NCBI GenBank assembly: GCA_937897985.1
Contig: CALCBD010000012.1
Coordinates: 23,579 to 87,578, forward strand
Length of the DNA stretch: 64,000 bases
Source: an uncultured Paludibacter sp.
GTDB taxonomy: Bacteria; Bacteroidota; Bacteroidia; Bacteroidales; Paludibacteraceae
Reading direction: 5' to 3'
This document shows, in pieces, positions 34,147 through 42,775 of this stretch (its first letter is position 1; the number at the start of each line of letters is the position of its first letter). The position numbers and the translations under genes were made by a program. The notes under the pieces were generated by a model. The model was not told where the DNA came from. It was given only the letters and a program-made list of their open reading frames with translations, and made no database searches.

Positions 34147-36762
34147 ATGAAAACAAAGATTTTTAGTTTGATTTTTATCTTTATTTCACTTTATGGAATA
34201 GGAAATACCGCTTACGGACAAGTATCAGGTGATTATGTTGCCACAACTTCAGGCGATTACAATACGGCTGCTAACTGGTCAGTCTCAAACGGCGCAGGAG
34301 GATTTTCGGGCACAGCTTCGTCTGCACCTACCACCTCGATCAACGTATGGATTCCTGAAGGGAAGATAATGACAACAACTGCTCAGGCAAACGCCCAAAA
34401 CATGAACATCTCGGGAGAATTAAATACCGGCAATTTTACAGTTCAGCTGGGAACAACTTCCTCCACAACAGTTGGAAATCTGACAATTACATCCACCGGG
34501 AAACTACGTACCATCAACGCAACAGGAGGTACCGTAAACAGCCTGAATATTTATGGGAATTCTATTACTGTTGATGGCCAGCTCGGTGCAGCAACCGCCA
34601 CAAATACTGCCGCCTATAATGCAATTACCAACCCTGATGGTGGTGGAGGTTTCCGAGTATATTGTCTTGCTGTTAAATCTAATGTGACTACTACTGTCAC
34701 TATTTCGGGTGCCGGTAAAATAAATGTTGCCCGTTTCTACGGATCATCTTTAACAACGGCTTCAGCCCCTCAGGTGATTGATATTAATACTGACATTAAC
34801 ATACTTAACAACAACTCTTCTTCGATCGCAGCTTTCGGGAGTATAGGAAACACCGGTAACAGTAACAGGACTATAAACATAAACAGAGACAAAACAGTTA
34901 AATTTACCGGTGAAACACCTAAATCCTCACTTCACAGAGATGCCGTAACAGTTGGTAATTATAGTTCCGGAGATTTTATTTACAATGTGTATGGTACGCT
35001 TGATATGGGCAAAGGGACTATCCGCCTTTTCACATCTTATACTTCAGGTAACACTAAAGGTGCATATCTGAATGTTAAGGATGGAGGAACGTTAATTGTC
35101 GGTGATACAATTCGGTTACAATTGGGTCAGGCAACAGGACAGACATGTGGAATTTTTGCCGAATCGGGTTCTTTAGTCAGATTTGGTCAGAGCGCAGGTA
35201 TTTCTACGCAGTTTAGGAACAATATTGGTGCTGCTCAGCCTCCCTTCCCTTCATCATACTTTAATGTTGATGTAGAAAACCCGGCCGGAATCTCAATTCC
35301 AAACAGCTTTTTAATTGCAGGAACTTTAAACGTAAATCAAAATTTTACAGGTACAACAATCACAATATTACCTCAGGCTAATGTAAACATCGCTAACGGT
35401 AAAACTTTAACAGCCAATGTTCTTAACCTGAATAGCAATGCATCGGGAACCGCAACTCTGGTCAACAAAGGAACAACTTCTGTTACCTCTGCTTCGGTGC
35501 AGCAATACCTCCCCGATGCCCGCAACTGGTATGTTTCGAGTCCGGTTACAGGTGCTGTTGCTCAGAGCGGATATACTTATTATCAAAGGGATGAAACGGC
35601 TTCGAGCTGGACATCACGACCTTTCGTAACTGATAGTATTTTCTTAAGGGGACATGGTTATATCGTTTTACCAACTGCGGCATCAACACTTCAGTTTAAC
35701 GGAACCCTGAACAGTGGTGACGTAAATGTTTATCTGACTAAATCAGGTTCAGGTTTTAATCTGATTGGTAATCCTTATCCTTCACATTTGACATGGACAG
35801 CTGATTTTGTTGATGATTTGACAAATGCAGCTAAAATTGAGCCTACCATCTGGATTCGTACCAATGCAGGCAACGTAAATAACGGTGGTAATGCAGCATG
35901 GTCGTTTCTGACTTACAATGGTCACTCGGGTGAAGCTGTTCCGCTAACATCAATTCTTACAGGGGGCATTATTCCTCCGATGCAGGCATTTTGGGTAAAA
36001 GCCAAAGCTGCCGGAACGCTTACCCTCGATAGCAAACTTGTACGTTCTCATCAATCTTCGAATCCGCTGAAAGTACGTACTGCCATAAATACCGGCAGAC
36101 AACGCATTCGGATGGAAATATCGGACGGTTCGACTACCGATGAAACACTGCTTTATTTCGATGGCGATGCCTCAGATGATTTAGATGCATTCGATTCTCC
36201 AAAATTTACCGAAACAAAAGACGTTCAGTTATACACCAGGGCAGGAAATGAAAATTTGGTTATCAACGGATTGAACTCAATTACCGATAATATGCTTATT
36301 CCGCTTGGAATAATTACTGGCCAGTCGGGTACATTTACTTTAAAACCTACTCAGTTGGATAATCTCGCTTCCGGCACCAGGGTTTTTCTGGTGGATGGTT
36401 CGGTTCAAACCGAATTAGAACTGAATAAAGCATACACTTTCAGCTCTGATGCAACAGAAAACTCTTCCCGTTTCAGCCTGCTCTTTAAAGCTCCTTCAAC
36501 CACAACTCATAGTGAAAACTTAATGAGCAAGCCCGCATTCAATGCTTATCGCGACACAAACGGGCAATTGGTTATCACAGTAAATAACGCATTTAATACT
36601 GACAGCAAAATATTAATTTATAACCTGTCCGGTCAGAAAGTAAGTGAAAGCACTATCAACGGAATCACAACTGTCATTAACCAACCGTTGAAAGCAGGGG
36701 TTTATTTTGTAACGATAAGTTCAGCAGCTAAAAACATAACTCAAAAAGTTGTAATCAATTAA
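34147..36762 (+). CDS. T9SS-secreted repeat protein, tandem paralogue B with shared C-terminal module
   Basis: 871 aa from ATG 34147, chosen because MKTKIFSLIFIFISLYGIGNTAYG is a good signal peptide; an in-frame ATG at 34111 would add 12 hydrophilic residues. Residues about 25-390 are a close copy of paralogue A (DYVATTSGDYNTAANWSVSN onward). From about 420 it switches to the ~430-residue module also found in the protein at 1624-4506: ARNWYVSSPVTG, FNLIGNPYPS, GIIPPMQAFWVKAK, DETLLYFDGDASDDLDAFDSPK, LVINGL. It ends with a type A T9SS sorting domain (LIYNLSGQKVSES...GVYFVTISS). It is thus a chimera of two surface-protein lineages present in this window. Followed 14 bp later by the second DNEISL gene. 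Confidence 0.85.
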   Translation: MKTKIFSLIFIFISLYGIGNTAYGQVSGDYVATTSGDYNTAANWSVSNGAGGFSGTASSAPTTSINVWIPEGKIMTTTAQANAQNMNISGELNTGNFTVQLGTTSSTTVGNLTITSTGKLRTINATGGTVNSLNIYGNSITVDGQLGAATATNTAAYNAITNPDGGGGFRVYCLAVKSNVTTTVTISGAGKINVARFYGSSLTTASAPQVIDINTDINILNNNSSSIAAFGSIGNTGNSNRTININRDKTVKFTGETPKSSLHRDAVTVGNYSSGDFIYNVYGTLDMGKGTIRLFTSYTSGNTKGAYLNVKDGGTLIVGDTIRLQLGQATGQTCGIFAESGSLVRFGQSAGISTQFRNNIGAAQPPFPSSYFNVDVENPAGISIPNSFLIAGTLNVNQNFTGTTITILPQANVNIANGKTLTANVLNLNSNASGTATLVNKGTTSVTSASVQQYLPDARNWYVSSPVTGAVAQSGYTYYQRDETASSWTSRPFVTDSIFLRGHGYIVLPTAASTLQFNGTLNSGDVNVYLTKSGSGFNLIGNPYPSHLTWTADFVDDLTNAAKIEPTIWIRTNAGNVNNGGNAAWSFLTYNGHSGEAVPLTSILTGGIIPPMQAFWVKAKAAGTLTLDSKLVRSHQSSNPLKVRTAINTGRQRIRMEISDGSTTDETLLYFDGDASDDLDAFDSPKFTETKDVQLYTRAGNENLVINGLNSITDNMLIPLGIITGQSGTFTLKPTQLDNLASGTRVFLVDGSVQTELELNKAYTFSSDATENSSRFSLLFKAPSTTTHSENLMSKPAFNAYRDTNGQLVITVNNAFNTDSKILIYNLSGQKVSESTINGITTVINQPLKAGVYFVTISSAAKNITQKVVIN

Positions 36763-36776
36763 ATCAAACCAGGAAA

Positions 36777-36968
36777 ATGAATAATATGGATACAGACAAT
36801 AAGAACATGGAAAAACGAAATTATTTTCCTCCGTTTATAGAGAAAATAAGGTTAGATAATGAAATTTCACTGGCTTTGGAATCACTTCCGCCCGCAGGCC
36901 CCGACGAAGGAGCATATTTATCACCTGATTTTTCTGACAGGAATCCCATGAAATGCAAATTGGGATAA
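36777..36968 (+). CDS. Small 63-aa protein with DNEISL/LES/PPxGPxE motif
   Basis: 63 codons from ATG 36777 (further in-frame ATGs at 36786 and 36807) to TAA 36966-36968; AGG lies 4 bp before the start. No signal peptide. Residues 27-44 read DNEISLALESLPPAGPDE, aligning with the 56-aa product at 1438-1608; the following ~19 residues (GAYLSPDFSDRNPMKCKLG) are unrelated and contain the single Cys. Both genes sit 14-15 bp after a T9SS protein carrying the same C-terminal module and are followed by the end of a unit or a gap. Function unknown; a partner, chaperone or processed peptide linked to the secreted protein is an inference from this recurrence. Confidence 0.8.
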   Translation: MNNMDTDNKNMEKRNYFPPFIEKIRLDNEISLALESLPPAGPDEGAYLSPDFSDRNPMKCKLG

Positions 36969-36989
36969 ATACAGGCTGAAAAGTAATAT

Positions 36990-37028
36990 AAAAGAGCAGA
37001 GTTTGAAAAATGACTTTGCTCTTTTTTT
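36990..37028 (+). terminator. Rho-independent terminator after the small peptide gene
   Basis: 13-bp stem pairing 36990-37002 with 37013-37025 (core AAAAGAGCA / TGCTCTTTT), 10-nt loop, running into seven T residues. It closes the unit that encodes paralogue B and the small protein. Confidence 0.8.
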
Positions 37029-37098
37029 CTGAATTATGTACTTGTATTAAGTATTTAAAGCTGTGTCTTCGTATTATATTTCGATAAGTAGATGTAAA

Positions 37099-38724
37099 AT
37101 GATCAGAATTTTCGGTACAAAATATTTGATGTTGTTCCTGTTGGTTTTATCAACAATAACAATAAGTGCAGCGGAATGGCAATGGTCGGTACAGATACAA
37201 TCTTTTGTGTCAGCTGAAACCAACGACCATCCGCGTGCTTTTTTATGGATTCCAAATGATTGTAAGCAAATTAAAGCAGTCGTTGTTGGGAACCACAATA
37301 TGCTGGAAGAAGGCATTTTGGAACATTCGGATTTTCGCAGCAGAATGTCTGAACTTAATGTTGCAGAAATATGGATTACTCCCGGACTCAGTCAGTCCTG
37401 GGAACCAAATAAGGGAAATGCACAAATAGCATTTGATGAAATGATGCAATCTCTCGCTGAAATTTCGGGATATTCCGAATTGAAATATATTCCCGTCATA
37501 CCAATCGGACATTCGGCAATGGCAACATTTCCATGGAACTTTGCCGCACAAAATCCGGAGCGTACACTGGCTGTGGTTTCAGTAAAAGGGGATGCCCCCG
37601 GCACCGGTCTTACCGGATATGGCAGGTCAAATCTGGACTGGACTAAAGCTGATATTTCAGGTATCCCGGGATTGATGATCATGGGCGAATACGAATGGTG
37701 GGAAGCACGTGTGCAACCGGCACTGGATTATAAAACAGCTCATCCGGAATCATGCATTTCATTTCTTTGCGATGCGGGACACGGACATTTCGATTTTTCG
37801 GATCAACTGATTGATTATATCGGATTATTTATCGAAAAAGCAGTAAAGTTTCGTTTAGCAAAAAACCCTGAACAAAATGAAAAAGTAAAACTTATTCCCG
37901 TTCATCCGGAAAAAGGCTGGTTGGCCGAACGTTGGCATAAATACTCTGTACCTTTTGCCAAACCGGCTGCTTTCTCAGAATATAAAAATGATAAAACCAA
38001 TGCATTTTGGTATTTCGACAAAGAAATGACAGGAAAAACTGAAAAAATTTACAGACGGCAACAGCATAAAAAAGAGCAATACATAGGGTTTGTACAGAAT
38101 GAAAAACTTTTGCCGTATTATTCTGAATTGCATGCCGGAATCGTTGCAGCTTTTGAACCCGGAGCTGATGGCCTGACATTTCATGTAAATGCTGTATTTA
38201 CCGACAGCTTACGAACAAAAATTATTAGTGAACATGCGAAAACAAAACCTGTAATAACACGTATTTGCGGTCCCGTTCAGAAAGTGAACGACTCTACATT
38301 TACCATTAGGTTTTATCGTATGGGATTAAATAATACCAAACGGACAGCTGATATTTGGCTGATGGCAGCTAACGAAGGAGATAAAAATTTCAAAAGCTCT
38401 GTACAACAGCTAAATATCCGGATTCCTTACCGAAATACAATTGGGAAAGCGCAAAAAATTACATTTGATTCTATTCCTGACATCAACCAAAGCATAAAAT
38501 CGGTAGATTTGCATGCTACTTCCGATAGCGGACTGCCTGTTTATTTTTATATTCGCGAAGGTCCGGCTGAAATCAAAGAAGATAAATTAGTTTTGACCGG
38601 AATTCCGGCACATACTGAATTTCCGGTTAAAGTAACGGTTGTAGCCTGGCAATACGGGCGCAAAATCAAACCGGAAGTTCAAACTGCAAACCCCGTAACA
38701 AGAGAATTTTATATTCAACAATAA
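37099..38724 (+). CDS. Secreted alpha/beta-hydrolase, putative carbohydrate esterase
   Basis: 541 aa from ATG 37099 (MIRIFGTKYLMLFLLVLSTITISA is the signal peptide; the longer frame from 37063 adds 12 residues). Residues about 35-270 form an alpha/beta hydrolase: nucleophile elbow G-H-S139-A-M, and a likely catalytic His in AGHGHFDFSD. The C-terminal ~270 residues are beta-rich and carry RFYRMGLNNTKRTADIWLMAANEGD, seen in uncharacterised Bacteroidetes esterases. The role may be removal of acetyl or other acyl groups from the glycan before glycosidases act. Substrate not determinable. A TATATTTC element at 37075-37082 is one base from the -7 consensus but close to the start. Cotranscribed with the next gene (10-bp gap). 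Confidence 0.7.
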   Translation: MIRIFGTKYLMLFLLVLSTITISAAEWQWSVQIQSFVSAETNDHPRAFLWIPNDCKQIKAVVVGNHNMLEEGILEHSDFRSRMSELNVAEIWITPGLSQSWEPNKGNAQIAFDEMMQSLAEISGYSELKYIPVIPIGHSAMATFPWNFAAQNPERTLAVVSVKGDAPGTGLTGYGRSNLDWTKADISGIPGLMIMGEYEWWEARVQPALDYKTAHPESCISFLCDAGHGHFDFSDQLIDYIGLFIEKAVKFRLAKNPEQNEKVKLIPVHPEKGWLAERWHKYSVPFAKPAAFSEYKNDKTNAFWYFDKEMTGKTEKIYRRQQHKKEQYIGFVQNEKLLPYYSELHAGIVAAFEPGADGLTFHVNAVFTDSLRTKIISEHAKTKPVITRICGPVQKVNDSTFTIRFYRMGLNNTKRTADIWLMAANEGDKNFKSSVQQLNIRIPYRNTIGKAQKITFDSIPDINQSIKSVDLHATSDSGLPVYFYIREGPAEIKEDKLVLTGIPAHTEFPVKVTVVAWQYGRKIKPEVQTANPVTREFYIQQ

Positions 38725-38734
38725 CACTATTAAA

Positions 38735-40561
38735 ATGAAAAAATACAGTTGGTTTTTAATTTTTTTACTTTGTACCTGTTTTTTAAATGCTGCAAAAAAC
38801 AATTGGAATATTTATCTGAATTTTCCAAATGAGAAAAAGCAACTAATTGAAAACGTTGATTTTACTAAAATAAGCAATTTTTCCACAACAAAAAAAATAC
38901 ATAATTATACTGTTTCTTTGAATATTAAAAAGCAGGATGGATACTGGATTTATCGTGTGGATGTGAGTCCGAAAAACCTGCCAACCAACTGTTTTATAAG
39001 TTTGTCGAAAAATTATTCGGGGGAAGAAACACCTTATTGTTTTTACGGCAGGGTGAAAGAATCAACCATTTTCAGACAAAGTCCGCATGAACCGGCCGAC
39101 CACGAAATGACCGGGCTTGTAATGCAACCGGTACCAATGGTTGGGATAAAAAAGGGCAATAACTTCGAAATTGCCCTGAGTAACAGTCCGGTGTTCTATG
39201 ATAACTATACCACTCAAACCTTCAACCTTAAAAGGAAGTTTGTTTCACTTGCAACAGGCGACAACGGTACTGTATTCAATCAGAATGCAGAAGAAATTTA
39301 TATTGATTCACTGAAAAGAAGAGGTACCAAAAAATACATCGTCGAACCACATTTTTTTAATGTGGATACTAAAAATTCCCATCATTTGGATGGCGTTTTT
39401 TTTACATCTGCAGAAAATGAGATTGGGAAACTGCGTGAAAGGGTAAATGAAATTATTGCCGGAAACTGGTCTGATGGAAAAATCACGGATTTGCTCGGTT
39501 CTACTGTGTTTAGTACTTCATATATGAATTTGCGGGTGAACGAAACCAAAAAAAGTAAATTCTGGGTAATCCCTGCCATTGAATACGCCAACAAGCAGTA
39601 TACACGGGATGCATTCTGGATTTCTATGGTATTGCCCGATACCTTTTCGTTGTCATGTTACGAAAATGAAGCCGAAAATAATGAAAAATTTACAGGAGCA
39701 GAACGCCAGATTTTTACTATTGTATGGGCATACCGTAATTATCTGAAAGGCTTGCCTGTCGACACTTCGAATGTAAGAAAGATTTTAAGAATTGTCGAAA
39801 AGAAAGCTCCTGGCGGCTATTATTCAGGATTCGGCCCTTCGCGAAAAGCCGGCTGCTGGCAGGGATGGGCTGATAATCTGGCCTTTGATGAAACAGATGC
39901 CATTTCCAACAATCAGGGTTTGTATGTGGTAGCGCTCAAATGTGCTGAAAAAATGGGCGTTAAACCTCAGAGTTCCATCACCCAGGCTTTAAAAAACTAT
40001 CAGGACATGTATCAACCCCGTATAAAAGGATTTGCAATCAGTAAAGAAAAAGATTCCATACTCTGTGTGGATGCATTGATGGGCGATTTACTGGCTCAGG
40101 TTTATTTAGGTGAAAGATTACTCCCCGAAAAGTCTGTCCTGTCACATTACGAAACCATGAAGCGGTTTGCTAAAACTAAGGTCGGATTTAAAACATTTTG
40201 TAATCCTGATGGCTCATACTTAAAACCTGAACAATACAACTCAAAAAAATATACAGCAGCAGTCGATAAAATTGAAAATGGTTTATATCAGTTTGGTGGT
40301 TCATGGTATTTGTATGATATGCAAATGCTGATGGACGCGTATCTGGCAGGTGCTTCTGATGCAGAAGATTTGATGATCTGGAGAACAAAACTGGAGTTTG
40401 AAAAAGGCAATACAACGCACGAATACATAAATACCACTACCGGTCAGCCCTCCAAACCGAATATGGGCTGGAATGCAGGTATTTACGGACTTTGGAACGA
40501 GTTGATCAAACAGGGAAAAGCCACTGACAGGTTTTTTAAAGAAGTAGACAAATTAAAATGA
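38735..40561 (+). CDS. Secreted (alpha/alpha)-barrel-like protein of unassigned family, putative glycan-active enzyme
   Basis: 608 aa with signal peptide about 1-19 (WFLIFLLCTCFLNA). The N-terminal third (20-240) is beta-rich. From about 300 the pattern is helical hairpins with aromatic and acidic motifs in the loops: GAERQIFTIVWAYRNYL, AGCWQGWADNLAFDETDAISNNQGLYVVAL, CVDALMGDLLAQVYLGERL, YQFGGSWYLYDMQMLMDAYLAGA and NMGWNAGIYGLWNELI. This resembles six-hairpin (alpha/alpha)6 glycosidases or lyases, but I cannot match it to a CAZy family from memory. WADNLAFDETD and GGSWYLYDMQM are likely active-site loops. Position between an esterase and GH127 supports a glycan role. This is a good candidate for a new family member. 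Confidence 0.6.
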   Translation: MKKYSWFLIFLLCTCFLNAAKNNWNIYLNFPNEKKQLIENVDFTKISNFSTTKKIHNYTVSLNIKKQDGYWIYRVDVSPKNLPTNCFISLSKNYSGEETPYCFYGRVKESTIFRQSPHEPADHEMTGLVMQPVPMVGIKKGNNFEIALSNSPVFYDNYTTQTFNLKRKFVSLATGDNGTVFNQNAEEIYIDSLKRRGTKKYIVEPHFFNVDTKNSHHLDGVFFTSAENEIGKLRERVNEIIAGNWSDGKITDLLGSTVFSTSYMNLRVNETKKSKFWVIPAIEYANKQYTRDAFWISMVLPDTFSLSCYENEAENNEKFTGAERQIFTIVWAYRNYLKGLPVDTSNVRKILRIVEKKAPGGYYSGFGPSRKAGCWQGWADNLAFDETDAISNNQGLYVVALKCAEKMGVKPQSSITQALKNYQDMYQPRIKGFAISKEKDSILCVDALMGDLLAQVYLGERLLPEKSVLSHYETMKRFAKTKVGFKTFCNPDGSYLKPEQYNSKKYTAAVDKIENGLYQFGGSWYLYDMQMLMDAYLAGASDAEDLMIWRTKLEFEKGNTTHEYINTTTGQPSKPNMGWNAGIYGLWNELIKQGKATDRFFKEVDKLK

Positions 40562-40614
40562 TTAATAAGGATTATATAAGTTAAGTTTTTTGTGAGAGAA
40601 TATTTCTCTGAATG

Positions 40615-40735
40615 CGTAGAACGCAAAGTCATAATGAAGCAAAGAAAAACTTTTTAGTTTTTCACTTTGTGTCCTTTGCGTATATTTGATGTTGCTATAA
40701 AAAGTGTATTTTATCTTTGCGTTCTCAGCGTTTAA
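40615..40735. repeat. Intergenic dyad repeat built on the word CTTTGCGT/ACGCAAAG
   Basis: AGAACGCAAAG (40618-40628) is exactly inverted as CTTTGCGTTCT (40715-40725), and a further CTTTGCGT occurs at 40674-40681, itself pairing with 40621-40628. Between them GAAAAACT/AGTTTTTC forms an inner 8-bp hairpin. Such CTTTGCGTTCTCAGCG-type words recur between genes in many environmental bacteria as degenerate repeats. No coding content. It lies between the gene at 38735-40561 and the GH127. Confidence 0.6.
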
Positions 40736-40792
40736 ATGTTTTTTAACAACAAATATTTCAACATATATAGTCTCCAATATCAAAACCAAAAT

Positions 40793-42715
40793 ATGAGAAT
40801 TAAAATTATATTTCTGGCAATTTGCTTTAGTTTTGGCCTGCAGGCTCAGTCTGAATACCCCGGCCAATTCGAATCAAAATTTGTAATAAAGAACAAAGCA
40901 CATTTTAAAGCCAAATGCTTCGAATTACAGGATGTCCGCTTGCTCCCATCCCGTTTTCAGGAGAATATGAAATCAGATGCTGCGTGGATATTGTCGTTGA
41001 ATACCAAAAGCCTGTTACACAGTTTCCGTAACAATGCCGGTGTATTCAGCGGTAACGAAGGAGGATATATGGTAGTGCCCAAACCGGGTGGTTGGGAGTC
41101 GCTGGATTGCGATTTACGCGGACATACCACCGGACATTTGCTTTCGGCTCTGGCGTTGATGTATGCTTCAACAGGTGAAAACGTATATAAACTGAAAGCA
41201 GACAGCATTGTAAAAGGATTAGCTGAAGTTCAGACAGTTTTAAACAAAGGCGGTTATCTGAGTGCTTTTGGCGAGGGACTAATCGACAGGAATATTCAGG
41301 GAAAAAACGTATGGGCACCATGGTACACGCTTCATAAACTTTATGCCGGGTTGCTCGATCAGTATTTATATTGCGACAATCAGCAGGCATTCGAAGTGGT
41401 CACAAAGATGTCGGACTGGGCTTACAATAAACTTTCAAAACTCAGCGAAGAAACCCGCAGGCGAATGATCCGCAATGAGTTTGGAGGTATTGGCGAAACT
41501 TTTTACAATATGTACGCCTTAACAGGTAACAAAAATTATGAATGGCAGGCAAAATTTTTCTATCACAACGAGATGATTGACCCGTTGCATGATGGAAAAG
41601 ATGAACTGGCCGGTAAACATGCGAATACTTTTATTCCAAAACTTCTGGCAGAATCGCGCAACTACGAGCTCAATGAAGATCAGGCCGGTAAAACTGCGGC
41701 CGTAAATTTCTGGATGAATGTAACACATCATCATTCCTTTTGCACAGGAAGCAACAGCAGCAAAGAGAAGTTTTTTGATGATAAAAAAATGTCGGAATTC
41801 CTGACCGGCTACACCGGCGAAACCTGTAATACCTATAACATGCTCAAGCTGAGTCGTCACCTGTTTTGCTGGGAAGCGCAGGTCGAAGTGGCTGATTATT
41901 ACGAGCGGGCACTACTTAATCATATTTCAGGTCAGCAGGATCCTGAATCGGGGATGGTTTCGTATTTTTTACCAATGATGCCGGGTGCTCATAAAGTGTA
42001 CAGTACCAAACAAAACTCCTTCTGGTGTTGTGTGGGCTCCGGTTTCGAAAGTCACGCCAAATATGCCGAATCCATCTACTTTTACGACGAAAAAGGTATT
42101 TTCGTAAATCTGATGATTCCATCGGTTCTGAATTATAAAGCTAAAAATTCTGAATTGAAACAGGAAACTTCCTTCCCTGTGGATGGAAAAACTACAATAA
42201 CAGTCACAAAAGCAGATAAAAACACTAAATTTGCTGTTTATCTGCGTTATCCATCGTGGGCAACGGGAGTAAAACTTAGATTGAACGGGAAAAAAATTCA
42301 GGTAAAACAGGCTGCCGGAAGTTATATTACAATTATCCGCAACTGGAAAGCAGGCGATGTGATTAGGGCCGATTTTGGTATGGAACTTACGTTGGCTGCC
42401 ACACCCGACAATCCTGATAAAGCAGCTGTCATGTATGGTCCGGTTGTATTAGCCGGTGAAATGGGAACAGAAGGTTTCACTGGTTCACAACCTTTTTCAG
42501 ACCCGACGAAATATAACGACTATTATACTTACGATTATCATGTCCCGGCTGATTTTAAATCGACACTGATTGTGGATAAGAATAATATTTCAAAGTCCAT
42601 AATTCGTAAAGGTCAGTCGCTCGAATTTACAACATCCGAAGGTTACACGCTGAAACCGTTGTACAGCATTCATCGCCAGCGTTATGTGGTTTATTGGGAA
42701 GTAACTGCCCCCTAA
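40793..42715 (+). CDS. GH127 family beta-L-arabinofuranosidase
   Basis: 640 aa from ATG 40793 (MRIKIIFLAICFSFGLQAQ signal peptide; the longer frame from 40736 begins in the repeat). (alpha/alpha)6 barrel of the former DUF1680 group: RGHTTGHLLSALALMYA, APWYTLHKLYAGLLDQY, and the zinc/catalytic set Glu343 and Cys345 (GETCNTYN) with Cys412 and Cys413 (SFWCCVGSG), whose order and spacing match the characterised GH127 enzymes that use Cys as nucleophile. GH146 shares this pattern and is an alternative. It would remove beta-L-arabinofuranose from side chains. The last two codons and the stop (GCC CCC TAA) lie in a short G/C-rich intergenic repeat, so the native C-terminus may have been altered. Confidence 0.9.
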   Translation: MRIKIIFLAICFSFGLQAQSEYPGQFESKFVIKNKAHFKAKCFELQDVRLLPSRFQENMKSDAAWILSLNTKSLLHSFRNNAGVFSGNEGGYMVVPKPGGWESLDCDLRGHTTGHLLSALALMYASTGENVYKLKADSIVKGLAEVQTVLNKGGYLSAFGEGLIDRNIQGKNVWAPWYTLHKLYAGLLDQYLYCDNQQAFEVVTKMSDWAYNKLSKLSEETRRRMIRNEFGGIGETFYNMYALTGNKNYEWQAKFFYHNEMIDPLHDGKDELAGKHANTFIPKLLAESRNYELNEDQAGKTAAVNFWMNVTHHHSFCTGSNSSKEKFFDDKKMSEFLTGYTGETCNTYNMLKLSRHLFCWEAQVEVADYYERALLNHISGQQDPESGMVSYFLPMMPGAHKVYSTKQNSFWCCVGSGFESHAKYAESIYFYDEKGIFVNLMIPSVLNYKAKNSELKQETSFPVDGKTTITVTKADKNTKFAVYLRYPSWATGVKLRLNGKKIQVKQAAGSYITIIRNWKAGDVIRADFGMELTLAATPDNPDKAAVMYGPVVLAGEMGTEGFTGSQPFSDPTKYNDYYTYDYHVPADFKSTLIVDKNNISKSIIRKGQSLEFTTSEGYTLKPLYSIHRQRYVVYWEVTAP

Positions 42716-42736
42716 ATTCCCCTCAGGGTCGACTTA
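42707..42736. repeat. C/G-rich intergenic repeat, copy 1
   Basis: GCCCCCTAAATTCCCCTCAG followed by GGTCGACTTA. It resembles the reverse complement of copy 2 at 42815-42844 (GCCCCCC...CCCCTCAGAGGGGAGTT) and the CCCCTAAA...AGGGG-type elements scattered between Bacteroidetes genes. It supplies the stop codon (42713-42715) of the GH127 gene. Confidence 0.6.
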
Positions 42737-42775
42737 TATATTAGAATTGATTATTACAACAATAAATAAGATTTT

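Noticed and set aside
40562..40867. 101-codon open frame on the minus strand across the CTTTGCGT repeat
   Set aside because: It is formed from repeat DNA and the reverse of the GH127 signal-peptide region, with no recognisable protein features.
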